Shown: positions 11,067 through 21,949 of the stretch, one piece after another | Position numbering within the stretch: the first letter of the stretch is position 1 | Layout: each line of letters starts with the position of its first letter | Source of the DNA: Lucinisca nassula | Taxonomy: Eukaryota; Mollusca; Bivalvia; Lucinida; Lucinidae | NCBI GenBank assembly: GCA_963580285.1 | Contig: OY757013.1 | Span: forward strand, 129,639,027 to 129,703,026 | Length of the DNA: 64,000 nucleotides | Reading direction: 5' to 3' | Translations under genes and position numbers: made by a program | The notes under the pieces: model-generated | The model's database searches: none | Told to the model about the DNA's origin: nothing | What the model saw: only the letters and a program-made list of their open reading frames with translations

Positions 11067-11348
11067 CATTTCTAAAACATGCCTATACAAATACATTGTA
11101 AACTTTACCGTCGAAAAATCGACAATTTTCATAGGAAAAAAATGTGATATTTTTCTTATTTCTGCTCAAAATATAGATTGTGGGTACTCGTTAGAACCGC
11201 CTCGATGAGGCGGTTCTAACGAGTATCCACAGTCTATATTTTAGAACATATATAAGAAAAAATAAGGTTTACCCCTGTAAACCCCGGTTTTACTTTATAA
11301 AAGTGGGGTTCAAAGGGGTCAAAATTATATAGGCGTGTTTTCGTGATG
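11067..11348 (-). mobile_element. CATYACG hairpin element, subfamily A, full length
   Basis: It starts CATTTCTAAAACATGCCTAT and ends AGGCGTGTTTTCGTGATG. The central hairpin at about 11172-11241 is near-perfect. Palindromy extends beyond it through TTTTTCTTATTTCTGCTC and its degenerate partner. Confidence 0.88.
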
Positions 11349-11677
11349 GTAAATATTGCTAGTTTCCCATGTTTCAATGTAGATTTGGTTGTAATAACCA
11401 ATAATAAATCGATGTTTTAACAGCTCGTTCCTGATAAGAGCGCAAGAGGTCGAGAAACATGATTAATTGCCTCTTCGTGATTTCAACAGTACGCAATGTG
11501 CACAGTTTCTTATTTTGTAATGCAGATATCTGGGTTTTATCTCGTTTCAGTTGTTGGACACTAAATGTGTATCTCCTGCAGGACGTTTCGACAGATGTAA
11601 AGTCGCCAACGAATATCATCAGAACATTGTTGATCACTGTTTACTAGCAACTGAATATGTGAATTCGAATCCTACAT

Positions 11678-11956
11678 CATCACGTGAATTAGTCTGTGAA
11701 ATGAAGACCCCCCTATACCCCACTTCATATATAGAACACTGGGGTTTACGGGGGTATACATTATTTTTCTTATTTTTACTCCAAGACATATGTTGTGGGT
11801 ACTCGTTAGAACCGCCTCAATGAGGCGGTTCTAACGAGCACCCACGACCTATGTTTGTAGTATTTATAAGAAAAATTTCACGGATTTTCATCAGAAAAGT
11901 AGCCATTTTGGATATGAGAAAAATGCACTCTGTCGCACGGGTGTGTTAACGTAATG
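11678..11956 (+). mobile_element. CATYACG hairpin element, subfamily B, full length
   Basis: It begins CATCACGTGAATTAGTCTG and ends GGGTGTGTTAACGTAATG. The hairpin at about 11786-11854 has arms differing at only a few positions. Confidence 0.88.
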
Positions 11957-13180
11957 TCAAGCAATCTTAAGGTGAATTGATTTTACAAAATTGAAGGAAA
12001 GAAAGAAAGAAAGAAATAGGAGGCTGATGGGAGGAGTGGGTTAATTGTATCGGTTCCAGATTATTGCCTTCACTTCTATTTTATATACGTCTACCGGTCC
12101 ACCAGACAAAAATAAATGCCACTATTTCGTCTATGATTTGACAATACTCTTCTTCGTTGGGAGTCTACTGAAGTTAGTCTAGTTAATATGTTATTATCAG
12201 TTCGCTACATTGCGTGTGATTATTTATTAGACTGACATTGCATTATTAATGATACTTGGAATGAAGAATAGCCGTGTTCGATGCTAGCTGCAACAATAAT
12301 AGCATGTAAATATTTGCAGAGTTTTAATATATGACGCTATTAACTGATGTGTGCAGCATCCCGTAAACGATACACTGGCAAACAATAATGATCGCAATAG
12401 AAAGCGTCGTCTGATCACAGTCTTCACTGTGGGCTTAAACTCCGTGAATGTTAAAATATGTAAGTTCGCAAGACGACCTTAACTTAGAAAGCGACCTACA
12501 GAGATTGTTAAGTGGAATATTCCATTCGCTATAAATGGGCAAATGTAATAACTCCATGATCTATTCTTTGTCATTATTGCATCATCATTTGCGCACAAAA
12601 CACACAACTAAGCTTTCTGTGCACCGTAGAACCTCCCCGCATATGCGATTCCAATCAGAGCGTATAAGCTACATATCCAATAGAAAGCAATAACTCCTGC
12701 GCGGTCCGTCTTTCTCTGCATTACCTGAGGTGGGTACAAATATGAACTTCATGTCTAAGACGAAAGTGAATCGCAGGGATACTTGGTCTTCCAAGAACTT
12801 GAGGCGATCGACCACGGGATACCTAGTATCAGAGGCAAGAGCAAACATGCTTAACAGAACCAAGGGAACTTTTCGTTTGCACGGACGAATAAAGGTATGC
12901 GCTGGTCGCATAATCGAACTTAGTACACAGAAGTCCTCAGTACACAGAAAAATATCCCTTTTGCTTTCTACAGAAGTGGGGAGGGTAGTTGGGTTAGGTG
13001 AATGTGTCATGTAACTTGCCTCATTTGAGCGTCCAACGGATACTGGCTTACAGTTGGACAAGGCCTACTGACCTTGTAGCAGGTAACGGCAGAGAGAGGT
13101 TGTTATTTTTTCTGTTGCTACACTTCTATTCATTTTTCTCTTTCTCCCCTCTCCCATCCGTTCATCTCTGCTATTTTTTT
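11957..13180. other. No gene recognised; open frame on both strands
   Basis: A short Penelope-like 3' tip lies at about 12040-12085 (TTAATTGTATCGGTTCCAGA...CACTTCTATT). The 12669-13061 (-) frame of 130 codons and an overlapping plus-strand frame at 12730-13014 cover sequence with balanced base composition and no repeat signature. I recognise no domain. It could be a diverged exon or a relic; nothing decides. Confidence 0.35.
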
Positions 13181-13521
13181 TACAGTAGAACTTCGATGGC
13201 TCGAACACCGATGGCTCGAATACCATGGCTGAGTCGAGCCCGTTCTTGAGTCCCTAGGGAATTTCTGTACGTAAGAAATAGGGAGAGTAAAAATTAGGAT
13301 ATTTTCGTCTTTTATCTTACAAATGTATGCTGTGTGTACTCATTAGAATCGCCTCGATGAGGCGATTCTAATGAGTACACACAGCATACATTTTCATTAT
13401 ATAACACCGAAAAGTATCTCGTTATGACTCCTGACAGTAACCTCAGTGGCTCGAACTACCCCTGTCTCGAACAGATTTTCGAGGTCCCAAGGTGTTCGAG
13501 ACATTGAAGTTCGACTGTATA
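13181..13521 (+). mobile_element. Family C hairpin MITE (pogo/mariner-like ends)
   Basis: The ends are TA-CAGTAGAACTTCGATGGC and GAAGTTCGACTG-TA, giving ~25-bp terminal inverted repeats and a TA target duplication. That combination is typical of Tc1/mariner-pogo derived MITEs. The centre (13322-13392) is a 71-nt hairpin, AATGTATGCTGTGTGTACTC...GAGTACACACAGCATACATT, with a GAT loop. Its core is nearly that of the CATYACG elements although the ends are unrelated. Confidence 0.85.
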
Positions 13522-13863
13522 TCATTACTTCCTTTCCACTCTGGAAAACGACACAAAATAACCCATCAGGTTTGATTGTCGTTATACCCCAATACAATCA
13601 ATCAAATAAATTTACAAAATTTGGCGTGCCGATATCTCTGCATATTGGCATAACCAAGCGCATATTGACATAGTCAAGTGCACTTTGCCCAATATTGACA
13701 ATATTTAGTGCATATTGCCAAAATGCAGTGACTATTGCCTGCAGTCATGTATGTATTGCATGTCGATAAGCAACAGAACTACGGTCATATTTGTTCATTC
13801 GGCGAAGAAAAACCGACAGCCATCTTGTGATACGTATAGTTTGAAGAAATGAAAAAAAAAAAA
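13522..13863. other. No gene recognised; imperfect AGTGCATATTG-type tandem
   Basis: From 13625 to 13740 short motifs such as GCATATTGRCATAR and AGTGCATATTGCC recur irregularly. No ORF of note and no known element is visible. Confidence 0.5.
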
Positions 13864-14216
13864 TACAGTCGAACTTCGATGGCTCGAACCCCTTTGGGAC
13901 CATGGAAATTTGTTCGAGACAGCGGAAGTTCGAGCCACTGTTGCATATTTCCAGAAAATATAACGGGGTATTTTTGGACTTCTGTTTCGGTGTTCTGTAA
14001 CATGAATGTATGCTGTGTGTACTCATTAGAATCGCCTCATTGAGGCGATTCTAATGAGTACACACAGCATACATTTGCAAGATAAAAGTAGCAAAATCTC
14101 CTTAATTATCCCACACTTTTTCTTTTGCAGAGGACTTCCCTAGGGACTCAAAAACGGGTTCGACTCAGCCATGGTAAACGAGCCATCGGTGTTCGAGCCA
14201 TCGAGGTTACACTGTA
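13864..14216 (+). mobile_element. Family C hairpin MITE, full length
   Basis: The ends are TA-CAGTCGAACTTCGATGGC and CCATCGAGGTTACACTG-TA. The central hairpin 14005-14075 has two perfectly complementary 35-nt arms separated by one base. Both long open frames crossing it are palindrome artefacts. Confidence 0.9.
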
Positions 14217-14582
14217 TAAAAATAAAACAAAATAAATAAATACAGACTGCAAATGCGCGAATAAAGCGAACATATCTCCGTAAAATGTGATCTACCCATC
14301 ATGCATGCACCGTTTTTCAAATGTCTTGTTTATGAGACTCATGTCGTCCTTCGCCATATGAACTCGTTCCAAACTTTTCCCAATTTAACATTAATGGCCT
14401 ATAAATATTAGTTTCACCGTCAACGGACTCATTTGAATTTTAGGCATCAGACTGCTGGCAACGAGTTTGAAAGTTATTTCTAAATTGATTCTTATGCCTC
14501 TCGCAGTCGTAAGAAACATGAGGTTTATAAAAAATTCCATTATAATTCTATATATCGTGAATGTCACAAAATGAGTATAACC

Positions 14583-15112
14583 GAAAATAGAACTGGAGGC
14601 AATAATCAGGAATCGATACAACCAACTCATAGCTCCCATCAGAGACACCAAAGGGAAAGAAACACAAACATGAAACAACAGACCTTACTGGAAACATCAA
14701 TAGCGGAAAGCCAATGGCCAATTGGCTATCCAAAACAAAATAATATAAGTGACACAAACACCCAAAGACAAACCATAACAAAAATGAACCGCTACAGAAG
14801 AACCGCCTCGGAACGGTCAGTGAAACGAATTCCACTGGGGGGGGGGGGGGTTAAATCGATTTTACGTGGCCACAGTTCTCGCCCTTGCTTCCGTTGCGAT
14901 TTAGACAAATTTGTTCAGTCAGCATGAAGGCCTCCTAACGCATCACTGCAACATCTCCGTGAACACAAAAAAAATCAAACAACCACAGAGATGAAACAAT
15001 GATGAGGATTCGATAGCAAGAAACCACAGAAATGCTGTAGCAAAAGAAAACCAACAGTAAGACTCCGATTGGCCCGACCAGAGACAGAGCATCAGGCACG
15101 AACCAACATTAC
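14583..15112 (-). mobile_element. 5'-truncated Penelope-like element (3' UTR)
   Basis: Its 3' end is at the left (AATAGAACTGGAGGCAATAA, reverse of the CATTGCCTCCACTTCTATT tip). The UTR blocks follow in the order of the 56.75-57.32 kb copy. The variable G-run is at 14837-14850. The 5' truncation falls near CCAGAGACAGAGCATCAGGC. Confidence 0.82.
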
Positions 15113-15124
15113 ATTGAAATATTG

Positions 15125-15336
15125 AAAACATAAGAGCATTAAATGCATGTACGGGGAGACCTTTTACATCTACCACACGGTACAACCAAAACAGCTCTGA
15201 TATGCAAAATAGAAGTGGAGGCAATAATTTGAAAAATAAGAGCATTGAATGCATGTACGGGGAGACCATTTACAGCCACCACACGGCACAAACAAAACAG
15301 CTCTGATATGCAAAATAGAAGTGGAGGCAATGATAA
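15125..15336 (-). repeat. 106-bp tandem duplication ending in a Penelope-like tip
   Basis: Two units (each with TAAGAGCATTRAATGCATGT, GGGGAGACC, CAAAACAGCTCTGATATGC and AAAATAGAAGTGGAGGCAAT) are spaced exactly 106 bp apart. A third copy lies at 41.71-41.81 kb. The last 20 bp of each unit is the Penelope-like 3' tip, so the units are probably element copies plus captured flank. Confidence 0.85.
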
Positions 15337-15550
15337 AAGTTGGGTTCGAGGGGGTCAAAATTATATAGGCGTGTTTTCGTGATGATTGTCTTAGTTTCCA
15401 TATTTTTCACCCAAACCATAAATTATTGGTACTCGTTAGGACCGCCACAGTAAGGCAGTTCTAACGAGCACCCAATTCTATGTTTGCAGTCGAAACGTGG
15501 CAAGAAAAGAATTTCAAATTCTTATCAGAGAAAATGCTATTTTAAACTAG
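15337..15550 (-). mobile_element. CATYACG element fragments (A end, then diverged B hairpin)
   Basis: GGGTTCGAGGGGGTCAAAAT to CGTGTTTTCGTGATG (to 15384) is an A right end fused to the preceding Penelope-like tip. A decayed hairpin (GTACTCGTTAGGACCGCCAC / GGCAGTTCTAACGAGCACCC) follows at about 15428-15475. Confidence 0.65.
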
Positions 15551-15763
15551 TGGGTTATCCTTAATTAAATGAAATTGCAAATCATGATTTTTTTCGACTT
15601 AAACTGTATTGTTTGTAAATCTCTTGAGTGTAAATGCTTCAACATTCAGGCTTTAGTTCTGTTGAAATATTTCAAACTGAATTCAATACGTCTGACATCT
15701 CCGGTGATGTCACCATCTGCCGTTTTCTAATTTATCACACTGCATTAGATTGCAGTATATTGA

Positions 15764-16034
15764 TGAACTACTGTACTTTTTGCTGTTGTTAGCGAAATTG
15801 TCTTGAAGTTGTTTATTCCCATTTAACCACAATATACTGCTGCACGAAAATTGTTTCTTATTGAGGTGCGGTTTAAAAGAACGCTTAATCTATATCTAGG
15901 AGTAGAATACACACGCATTATGTAATTGCGAACTACCGTATTTTCTGCTGTTTTAGCGAAATTGTCTTCAAATTGCTTAATCTAAACGCAATTATACTGT
16001 TGCACGAATATTGTTGCCATTGTAGCGGTTAAAG
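15764..16034. repeat. Diverged direct duplication, about 165-bp spacing
   Basis: GAACTACTGTACTTTTTGCT...TTAGCGAAATTGTCTTGAAG...TACTGCTGCACGAAAATTG (15764-15850) recurs as GAACTACCGTATTTTCTGCT...TACTGTTGCACGAATATTG (15929-16015). The function is unknown. Confidence 0.7.
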
Positions 16035-16036
16035 AG

Positions 16037-16246
16037 TACAGTAAAATTCTTATATTAAGACCACCTTTGGGACTGTTCAAAAGTGGTCTTTAAGACCACA
16101 TTTAAACAGTTTCAAAGGTGTTTCCTGGCCAGAGGAGACCGAGGCCAAAAAGCACAGCGGAAGATTAAGTGCAACCTTCAAAATAAGCTTTTTGAAGTAG
16201 AATTAGTCGTAATTGTATGTGGTCTTAATAGCGAAATTTCACTTTA
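16037..16246 (+). mobile_element. Family M MITE (CAGTAAAATT ends, TA duplication)
   Basis: The ends are TA-CAGTAAAATTCTTATATT and GCGAAATTTCACTT-TA. The subterminal inverted motif TTAAGACCAC pairs with GTGGTCTTAA. This is the uninterrupted 210-bp version of the element found broken at 32.52 and 48.94 kb. The TA duplication and CAGT start suggest a Tc1/mariner-type source transposase. Confidence 0.8.
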
Positions 16247-16278
16247 CTCTTAGCCTCTGAATGAAAAATGATGTTTGA

Positions 16279-16510
16279 TAGAAGTGAAGACAGTCATCAG
16301 GAATCGATACAATTACACACCGTCTATCAGAGACATTAAAGGGAAAGAAACACGAAGCAAAAATAACTAATCCTGATGATACTATCACAAGCGGAAAGCC
16401 AAAAGGACAGTTACTTTCCCTCAAAATGGGCCAAACGGCTATCCCCATAACCCAAAACCACAAAAAAGAAAAACAGGATACAAGCAATACAAGCAATAGA
16501 TACATGCAAA
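16279..16510 (-). mobile_element. Penelope-like 3' UTR fragment
   Basis: AGAAGTGAAGACAGTCATCA, GGAATCGATACAATTACACA and AGCGGAAAGCCAAAAGGACA match the 3' portion of the element in reverse orientation. It is shorter than its neighbours and diverged. Confidence 0.78.
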
Positions 16511-16514
16511 GACG

Positions 16515-16771
16515 AACTACAATCGAATTTCGATAACTCGAATAATTCGGGACTATGAGAATTGGTTCGAAATAAGGGTAGTTCGAACTACTGAGGTTTA
16601 ATCATAGTTTCGCGTCCTGAAGCATAATGTGGGTCACTTAAATATCTCTAGGATCTTCTGTAAAATCGAAGAGAGATGACCTAAATATTTTTGAATGTCT
16701 TCTCCTGAGAAATGTCAGACATTCATTTGTATCGGATTAAAAATTACATGCCAGAGGCCTAGAGGTAAGAT

Positions 16772-16849
<78 letters not shown>

Positions 16850-17447
16850 CGTGTGTGGGTGTGTGTCCTTAATTAATTGGGTTGAGAGAGAGAGTTGACA
16901 TCGTGAAACCTTTTTTCAGTGTGTTGACGTTTTTGACAGACTACCGGAAAAACGTGTTCTCTTGTTTACCGAAATGCTTTATGGGTGACTGGTTACGTTA
17001 AAATATGACGTTAACGTCACGTTTATGATGAACTTGTCATTAGTGCGTCATTAACTAATAATGACTTAATGAACTTTTCGTACAATCGGATATAGTGCCA
17101 TCATTAACTAATAACGAATTAAGATTTTAATGACAGATTACCTGCTAATTGTCATTATGTTAATGACAGCTTGATACAACCGGGTCCTGAAGCATAATGT
17201 GGGTCACTTTAATATCTCTACGCTCTTCTGTAAAATAAAGGTATGTTGTGTGTACTCATTAGAATCGCCTCACTGAGGCGATTCTAATGAGTACACACAG
17301 CATACCTTTTACCGATCAAATCAGGAAAACCTTCCTAAATTACAAATATATGGAGATATTTGAATAATTCGCTAGGGACCCAAAAACGAGTTCGAATTAG
17401 CCAAGGTTGACGAATTATCCGTGCTTGAGTGTTTGAAGTTTCACTGT
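16515..17447 (+). mobile_element. Family C hairpin MITE split by about 550 bp
   Basis: The left end (AATCGAATTTCGATAACTCG) and left body reach GAAGCATAATGTGGGTCACT at 16620-16640. The same ~45-bp block recurs at 17190-17230, then the hairpin (17238-17308, one arm mismatch) and the right end (TTTGAAGTTTCACTG-TA). The intervening part holds a GT microsatellite and TCATTAACTAATAATGAC-like motifs. The duplicated block suggests an insertion or unequal repair. Confidence 0.7.
16774..16866. repeat. (GT)n microsatellite
   Basis: About 90 bp of GT dinucleotides with a few GA, AT and GG interruptions. Confidence 0.97.
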
Positions 17448-17668
17448 AACGTTAATAAACCACGACAGAATGGCCGCCATAGAGTGACCAGTAAAACGCC
17501 CTATTGAACACTCCACTTGCCCAACAGAATATGGGTTTGTCACGTGATCATCGCGAAAGCACATCTATATGCTACAATGGCATATTTCATATTGACAGAT
17601 GTAGCATTTTGTTTTTGTTTTGTTTGTTTGTTTTTGGATATGATTGTCTTCATGACCTTCTACTTGCC

Positions 17669-17925
17669 CCCCCCCCCCCCCCCCAAGAAAATGTTTACTC
17701 CCTTAAAAGTGGAGAAACTTGGGTTTACAGGGGTATATATATTTTCTTATTTCTTTCAGCTCAAAACATAGATTGTTGGTACTCGTTATCATGTTGGCGG
17801 TTATCATGAGTACTCACAACCTATGCTTTGAGCAGAATTGTGAACATATCAGATTTTTTTATCTCCTTTTTTATTTTTGGTGGTAAAAGTCTCAACATAT
17901 TTGAATAGGCATGCATTCTAGATGA
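17669..17925 (+). mobile_element. CATYACG element, strongly diverged, with poly-C tract
   Basis: A C-run (17669-17684) replaces the usual ACCCCC spacer. It is followed by CTTGGGTTTACAGGGGTATA, a damaged hairpin (GTACTCGTTATCATGTTGGC), and an A-like right end (TTTGAATAGGCATGCATTCT). The apex sequence CCGCCTC...GAGGCGG has been lost. Confidence 0.65.
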
Positions 17926-18039
17926 ATGTCGCAAATCACAGATGTCAGCTTTGGAGATTAAAAAGTATCCTATCTCCTACGGGGGTCTTATCCTAATGGA
18001 CAGGGACAAGTTCCGACCAGCGAACCTCATCCCGAAGAA

Positions 18040-18257
18040 GTTTGTTCCCCCTTAATTCCTATTTGGGGTTTACGGGATGTACATTATAATTCTTATTTCT
18101 TCTCCAAGACATCGATTGCGGATACTCGTTCTAACGAGCACCCACAAGCTATGTTTGCAGTATAAATAAGACAATTATCACGGACTATCATCAGAAAAGT
18201 AGCCATATTGGAGATGTGAAAAAAATGCACTACGTCGCACGTGTGTGATATCGTAAA
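18040..18257 (+). mobile_element. CATYACG subfamily B, hairpin apex deleted
   Basis: GGGGTTTACGGGATGTACAT leads to ATACTCGTTCTAACGAGCAC. The two arms are joined with the entire AGAACCGCCTC...GAGGCGG apex removed. The right end is intact in type (GTCGCACGTGTGTGATATCG). Confidence 0.8.
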
Positions 18258-18322
18258 TTGGGCACACAACAAAGACAAATCAGACTGTTAAATTTATGCT
18301 GAACACTTAATAATCAAGTAAT

Positions 18323-18419
18323 TTCGTATTGGCCCAGTTACAGGTTCGAGGTCTGCTGTATTGATCCGAGGCCGAAACCAATACAGCAGACCTCGAACCT
18401 GTAACTGGGTCAATACGAA
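18323..18419. repeat. Long inverted repeat, arms about 41 bp
   Basis: TTCGTATTGGCCCAGTTACA, GGTTCGAGGTCTGCTGTATT is mirrored by AATACAGCAGACCTCGAACC, TGTAACTGGGTCAATACGAA. There is a 13-nt loop and almost perfect pairing. I do not assign it to a listed family. Confidence 0.9.
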
Positions 18420-18908
18420 CTTACTGGGTTAATGACAATGTATTTATTTACTTCGATAATGAGTCACATTGGCCCTATTTTTTCCGTATTGGCCCTCCTT
18501 ATCTCTTATTGGTCCTCTTTTTCCCATTTTGGCACATCTGCACGTTGCGGGCAGATTTGGCTATATAAATGCTATACTGTTGTATATTGTATAATATTGT
18601 ATATTACTAAAAGTTCCATTTACAACAGTTATGGTGTATTTTGGCTATAGGATGCTTAACCAGTTTTAACTTCGGTGAAATACGCTCGTATATCACCGAC
18701 AATTATTTTTAATATTGGGCAGTGCTAATGGCCAGTTATTTGTCTTTATAATATATACATTTTAGAATCCAATTTTTAATCTTGCTATATCCAAAACCGC
18801 CTTTAAAAGAAACATGTGAAAACACGTTGAATGTGTCCTTTATATTTATGTTGTATTTACAAAGATCTACTATTATCGTCATAATAGGCAATAAAGCAAT
18901 CATTTCTC

Positions 18909-19014
18909 GGCAGCTTGGAGTATTGTCAAAACTATTGCCCCTAGGTGCTGTGTACGACCTGATGCACTCCACAGCATCTCGGGGCAATAGTTTTGACTCT
19001 ACTCCAAACTGCCA
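18909..19014. repeat. Inverted repeat, arms about 43 bp
   Basis: GGCAGCTTGGAGTATTGTCA, AAACTATTGCCCC pairs with GGGGCAATAGTTTTGACTCT, ACTCCAAACTGCC around a ~20-nt spacer. Frames on both strands here are palindrome artefacts. Confidence 0.88.
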
Positions 19015-19359
19015 TGAAATACATCACGCAAACACACCTATATAATGTTCACCCATTGATAATGATGATGATGGTGATGATTTCGTGTTTAAAGACACAT
19101 TTTTCGATTACATAACACCCTAATGACCGTTTATTAAAGAATCCAGCATTGAGATAAAATACACTTGTGTTATTCAGGCTGTCATGCAGGTAGGGGACCA
19201 AGAGAGGGTAATAAATTACCTAGGGATATGACTTTAACAAATGACATCTATTCATTTACACCTAAGTCCTTATTTTGATTTGCATGGAAGAAACAACAAC
19301 AACACTTTCTTTCCAATTTTATGTTCAGTAGCCATTATTTATTATCATTACAGAAAATG

Positions 19360-19620
19360 CCAATTCAAATATATTGGTAACTTTTTCCACCAAAAATGAT
19401 TTTTTTGTTCAGATAAAATCCTGATAACTTTATTATTTCTGCTCTAAACCTTTATTGTGGGTACTCATTAGAACCACCTCGGAGAAGCGATTCTGACGAG
19501 TGCCCACAATTTGCTTTTACAGTGTGACTGCTCGTTAGAACTGCTTCCATGAGGCGGTTCTAACGAGCACCCACAACCTATGTTTGCATTTTAAATAAGA
19601 AAAATAAATTTGTGTTTGTT
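19360..19620 (+). mobile_element. CATYACG element remnant with two hairpins in tandem
   Basis: The first decayed hairpin (GTGGGTACTCATTAGAACCA / GATTCTGACGAGTGCCCAC) is followed within ~25 bp by a second (CTCGTTAGAACTGCTTCC / GAGGCGGTTCTAACGAGCAC). Only one pair of flanks is present. A similar double occurs at 42.35 kb. Confidence 0.7.
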
Positions 19621-19691
19621 ATTTTAGTTTTAAACTTGAAAAGGTGAAAAAATAAAATCTTAAAATATTTTTTTATTTTCTCTCTCTCTCT

Positions 19692-19886
19692 TTTCTGATA
19701 TGATTGTGTCTAAAACAAAGAACATTTTATAGTTCTTGACTGAAACTATAAAATGCTAATGTTTTAGACATAATATGATTTGTGTGTCACATACTTTCAA
19801 CCAAAATAAATAATAAAAAAAAATATAAATAAATAAATAAAGGTAAATTGATTGATTAAATTTTGAAGTTAATCAATTCATTTACC
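19692..19886. repeat. Two AT-rich inverted repeats
   Basis: ATATGATTGTGTCTAAAACA...AAAATG pairs with CATTTTATAGT-type and TGTTTTAGACATAATATGAT sequence (19697-19780). AAGGTAAATTGATTGATTAA pairs with TTAATCAATTCATTTACCTT (19840-19887). They are likely small MITE remnants. Confidence 0.65.
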
Positions 19887-20193
19887 TTGTTTGTTTACTT
19901 CTTTGCACTTTTGAGTAAAGGTCACAATGGATATCAGTGTTTTTCTTTACTTTATTTTAAAATAAAAAAGAAGTAATTTAAAACAATATTTTGTTGGAAA
20001 CAATCACAGTAAATTATACTATCACTCAAGTACCCTTATTGAGCCCCCTATTAAACATATCAATCTGCTTATAATCACCTCATATTCACTAAGATAAGAT
20101 AAGCCTTGATGTGCACTATGGTCCGAAGGAAATGTTTATTGGAGATCATTTGACAGGCCACCCCTTTCAAATAATGAAAAAATGCGTCTTTAA

Positions 20194-20455
20194 CGACGAT
20201 TCACCCCCTTGAACCCCACTTTTATATAGTAAACCTGTGGTAAACAGGGGTAAACAATATTTTTTTTATTTCTGCTCTAAAATATAGATTGTGGGTACTC
20301 GTAGGAACCAACTCGATGAGGCAGTTCTAACGAGTACCCACAATCTATATTTTGAGCAGAAATAAGAAAAATATAACATTTTTTTTCGTATAAAATTTTC
20401 GATTTTTAAGGTGGTAAAATTTAAAATATATTTGTATAGGCGTGTTTTCATAATG
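20194..20455 (+). mobile_element. CATYACG hairpin element, subfamily A, left end decayed
   Basis: ACCCCCTTGAACCCCACTTT, then the hairpin at about 20279-20352 (GTGGGTACTCGTAGGAACCA / AGGCAGTTCTAACGAGTACC), then a right end TATAGGCGTGTTTTCATAATG. Confidence 0.82.
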
Positions 20456-20946
20456 AACTGTATAATTCATGTAGACGAGGGCATTAACGTTTTGGTTGTA
20501 ATATTTGATTTTATGTTTTGCGCACATGTAAACTTTGTCTCTTGTCGCTGCAAATGTGAGAAAAGTTGACAAGTCTTATCCTGAAAATGCATTTGGAAAA
20601 TAGCTTTCAGACACTATGGCTCAATGGCGGCTGCGACCTAAAGCTATCATAAGAGTGTTGTTACTTGCTGTTATGTCTTTTGGCTCGCTGGTACACGTTT
20701 CCGTCAGCATTGTTAGCAAAACATTGTTAGCTTAACGAGCTCGTAAGCGGTCCAATTGTTAACTGTTCTAGATAGTTCTAGATCTAATACTATGGAATTT
20801 TCGCTGCAAAAAAATAGAAAAGCTGCTCACATGTTTTCAGCAAATATATTAGCCAATATATTATCACATTTGTCATATTAAATCATCGTTTTAACTATGC
20901 GTTAACTAACGACGTCGTTGGAATGGAACAACTTGCCTCCCAGGTT

Positions 20947-20948
<2 letters not shown>

Positions 20949-21007
<59 letters not shown>
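20949..21007. repeat. (GA)n microsatellite
   Basis: An uninterrupted GA tract of about 59 bp. Confidence 0.97.
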
Positions 21008-21009
<2 letters not shown>

Positions 21010-21147
21010 GAGTGCTTCCTACGCTGTCTGTTGCTTTTGTTCTTTTTAACGATTACTTACTTTATTACGTAATTTTTGTTTGCGCTTTTTCACGGTGCCA
21101 TTGGTATCTTGTGTTTTGTGACTGTATCACTTCCTGGTCACATTCCT

Positions 21148-21702
21148 TCATATATGAGCCGTGGCACAGCATTTACTACACTTTACATGTGCGCCATGCG
21201 AAGAATCAGTTCAGACTGTTTGATTTGAGGTTTAACGTCCCCGTCAACACTGTAAAGGTCATTTTGGAGATGTTGCTTCCAATTTTGTGGGACTTTTACC
21301 CAACATTGAGATGAAATGACATCTCAAGCCCTGTCGCCCAATGAAACCAATAGGGTTTCTTAGCATGGACGGTCCGTCTCGCTCCGCGGTTCCTGGACTG
21401 GCTTAGATCCTCTAAGCGGTTTACCAGTACTAATGTGCGGGCCAGATTCAGCTCTGCGTGGAAGCATCATGCAGCCCATATATTTCTTCAAGCCCCTATG
21501 GGCGCGGGCGGAGTTCAGACTGTGCATCCATTCAGTTTGACCAGAGACTTCTCTTGCTCCATGAAGGAGCATTTGGCCCTTCGCTGTCCTTAGAGCGCAC
21601 AGCGAAGACTATGATCAGACTGCGCGGATGCGCAGGCTGATCTGAATCTTGGCTGGGCGCACATGTAAATTGAAGAAAATATTGTGCCCTGGTTCATATG
21701 AG
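21148..21702. mobile_element. MITE with TCATATGARCC..GGCACA ends, interrupted by a SINE
   Basis: The left end TCATATATGAGCCGTGGCAC and right end GTGCCCTGGTTCATATGA are inverted relatives. The core TGATCAGACTGCGCGGATGC plus GCAGGCTGATCTGAATCTTG is a palindrome shared with 6.27 kb. Removing the SINE at 21220-21511 leaves about 250 bp. No ORF is present. Confidence 0.72.
21208..21523 (-). mobile_element. SINE-like retroposon, full length with 12-bp TSD
   Basis: The body 21220-21511 reads on minus from the GCCCGCGCCCATAGGGGC start to the AACCTCAAATCAAACA tail. The flanks AGTTCAGACTGT at 21208-21219 and 21512-21523 are identical. It interrupts the surrounding MITE and is therefore younger. Confidence 0.92.
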
Positions 21703-21949
21703 AATTTTTGCTAATTGGCTGATTCAATGATGAGTAGGCGTGGATTACGAGGGACATTTCAAAAGCAAGTTGTATAGGAAATAAAACCGTGCTGTACAGA
21801 GTATAAATACCGTTTAATCAATTTAAATGCTACAGCACAGAATTACATTACAAGTTTTATTTGAAAAGGGTAAAAACATTTAACATAGACATTATCTTGC
21901 AATAACCAATCTTCCATTAAATTGTTTAAAATTTCTAGACTTTGTGAAT

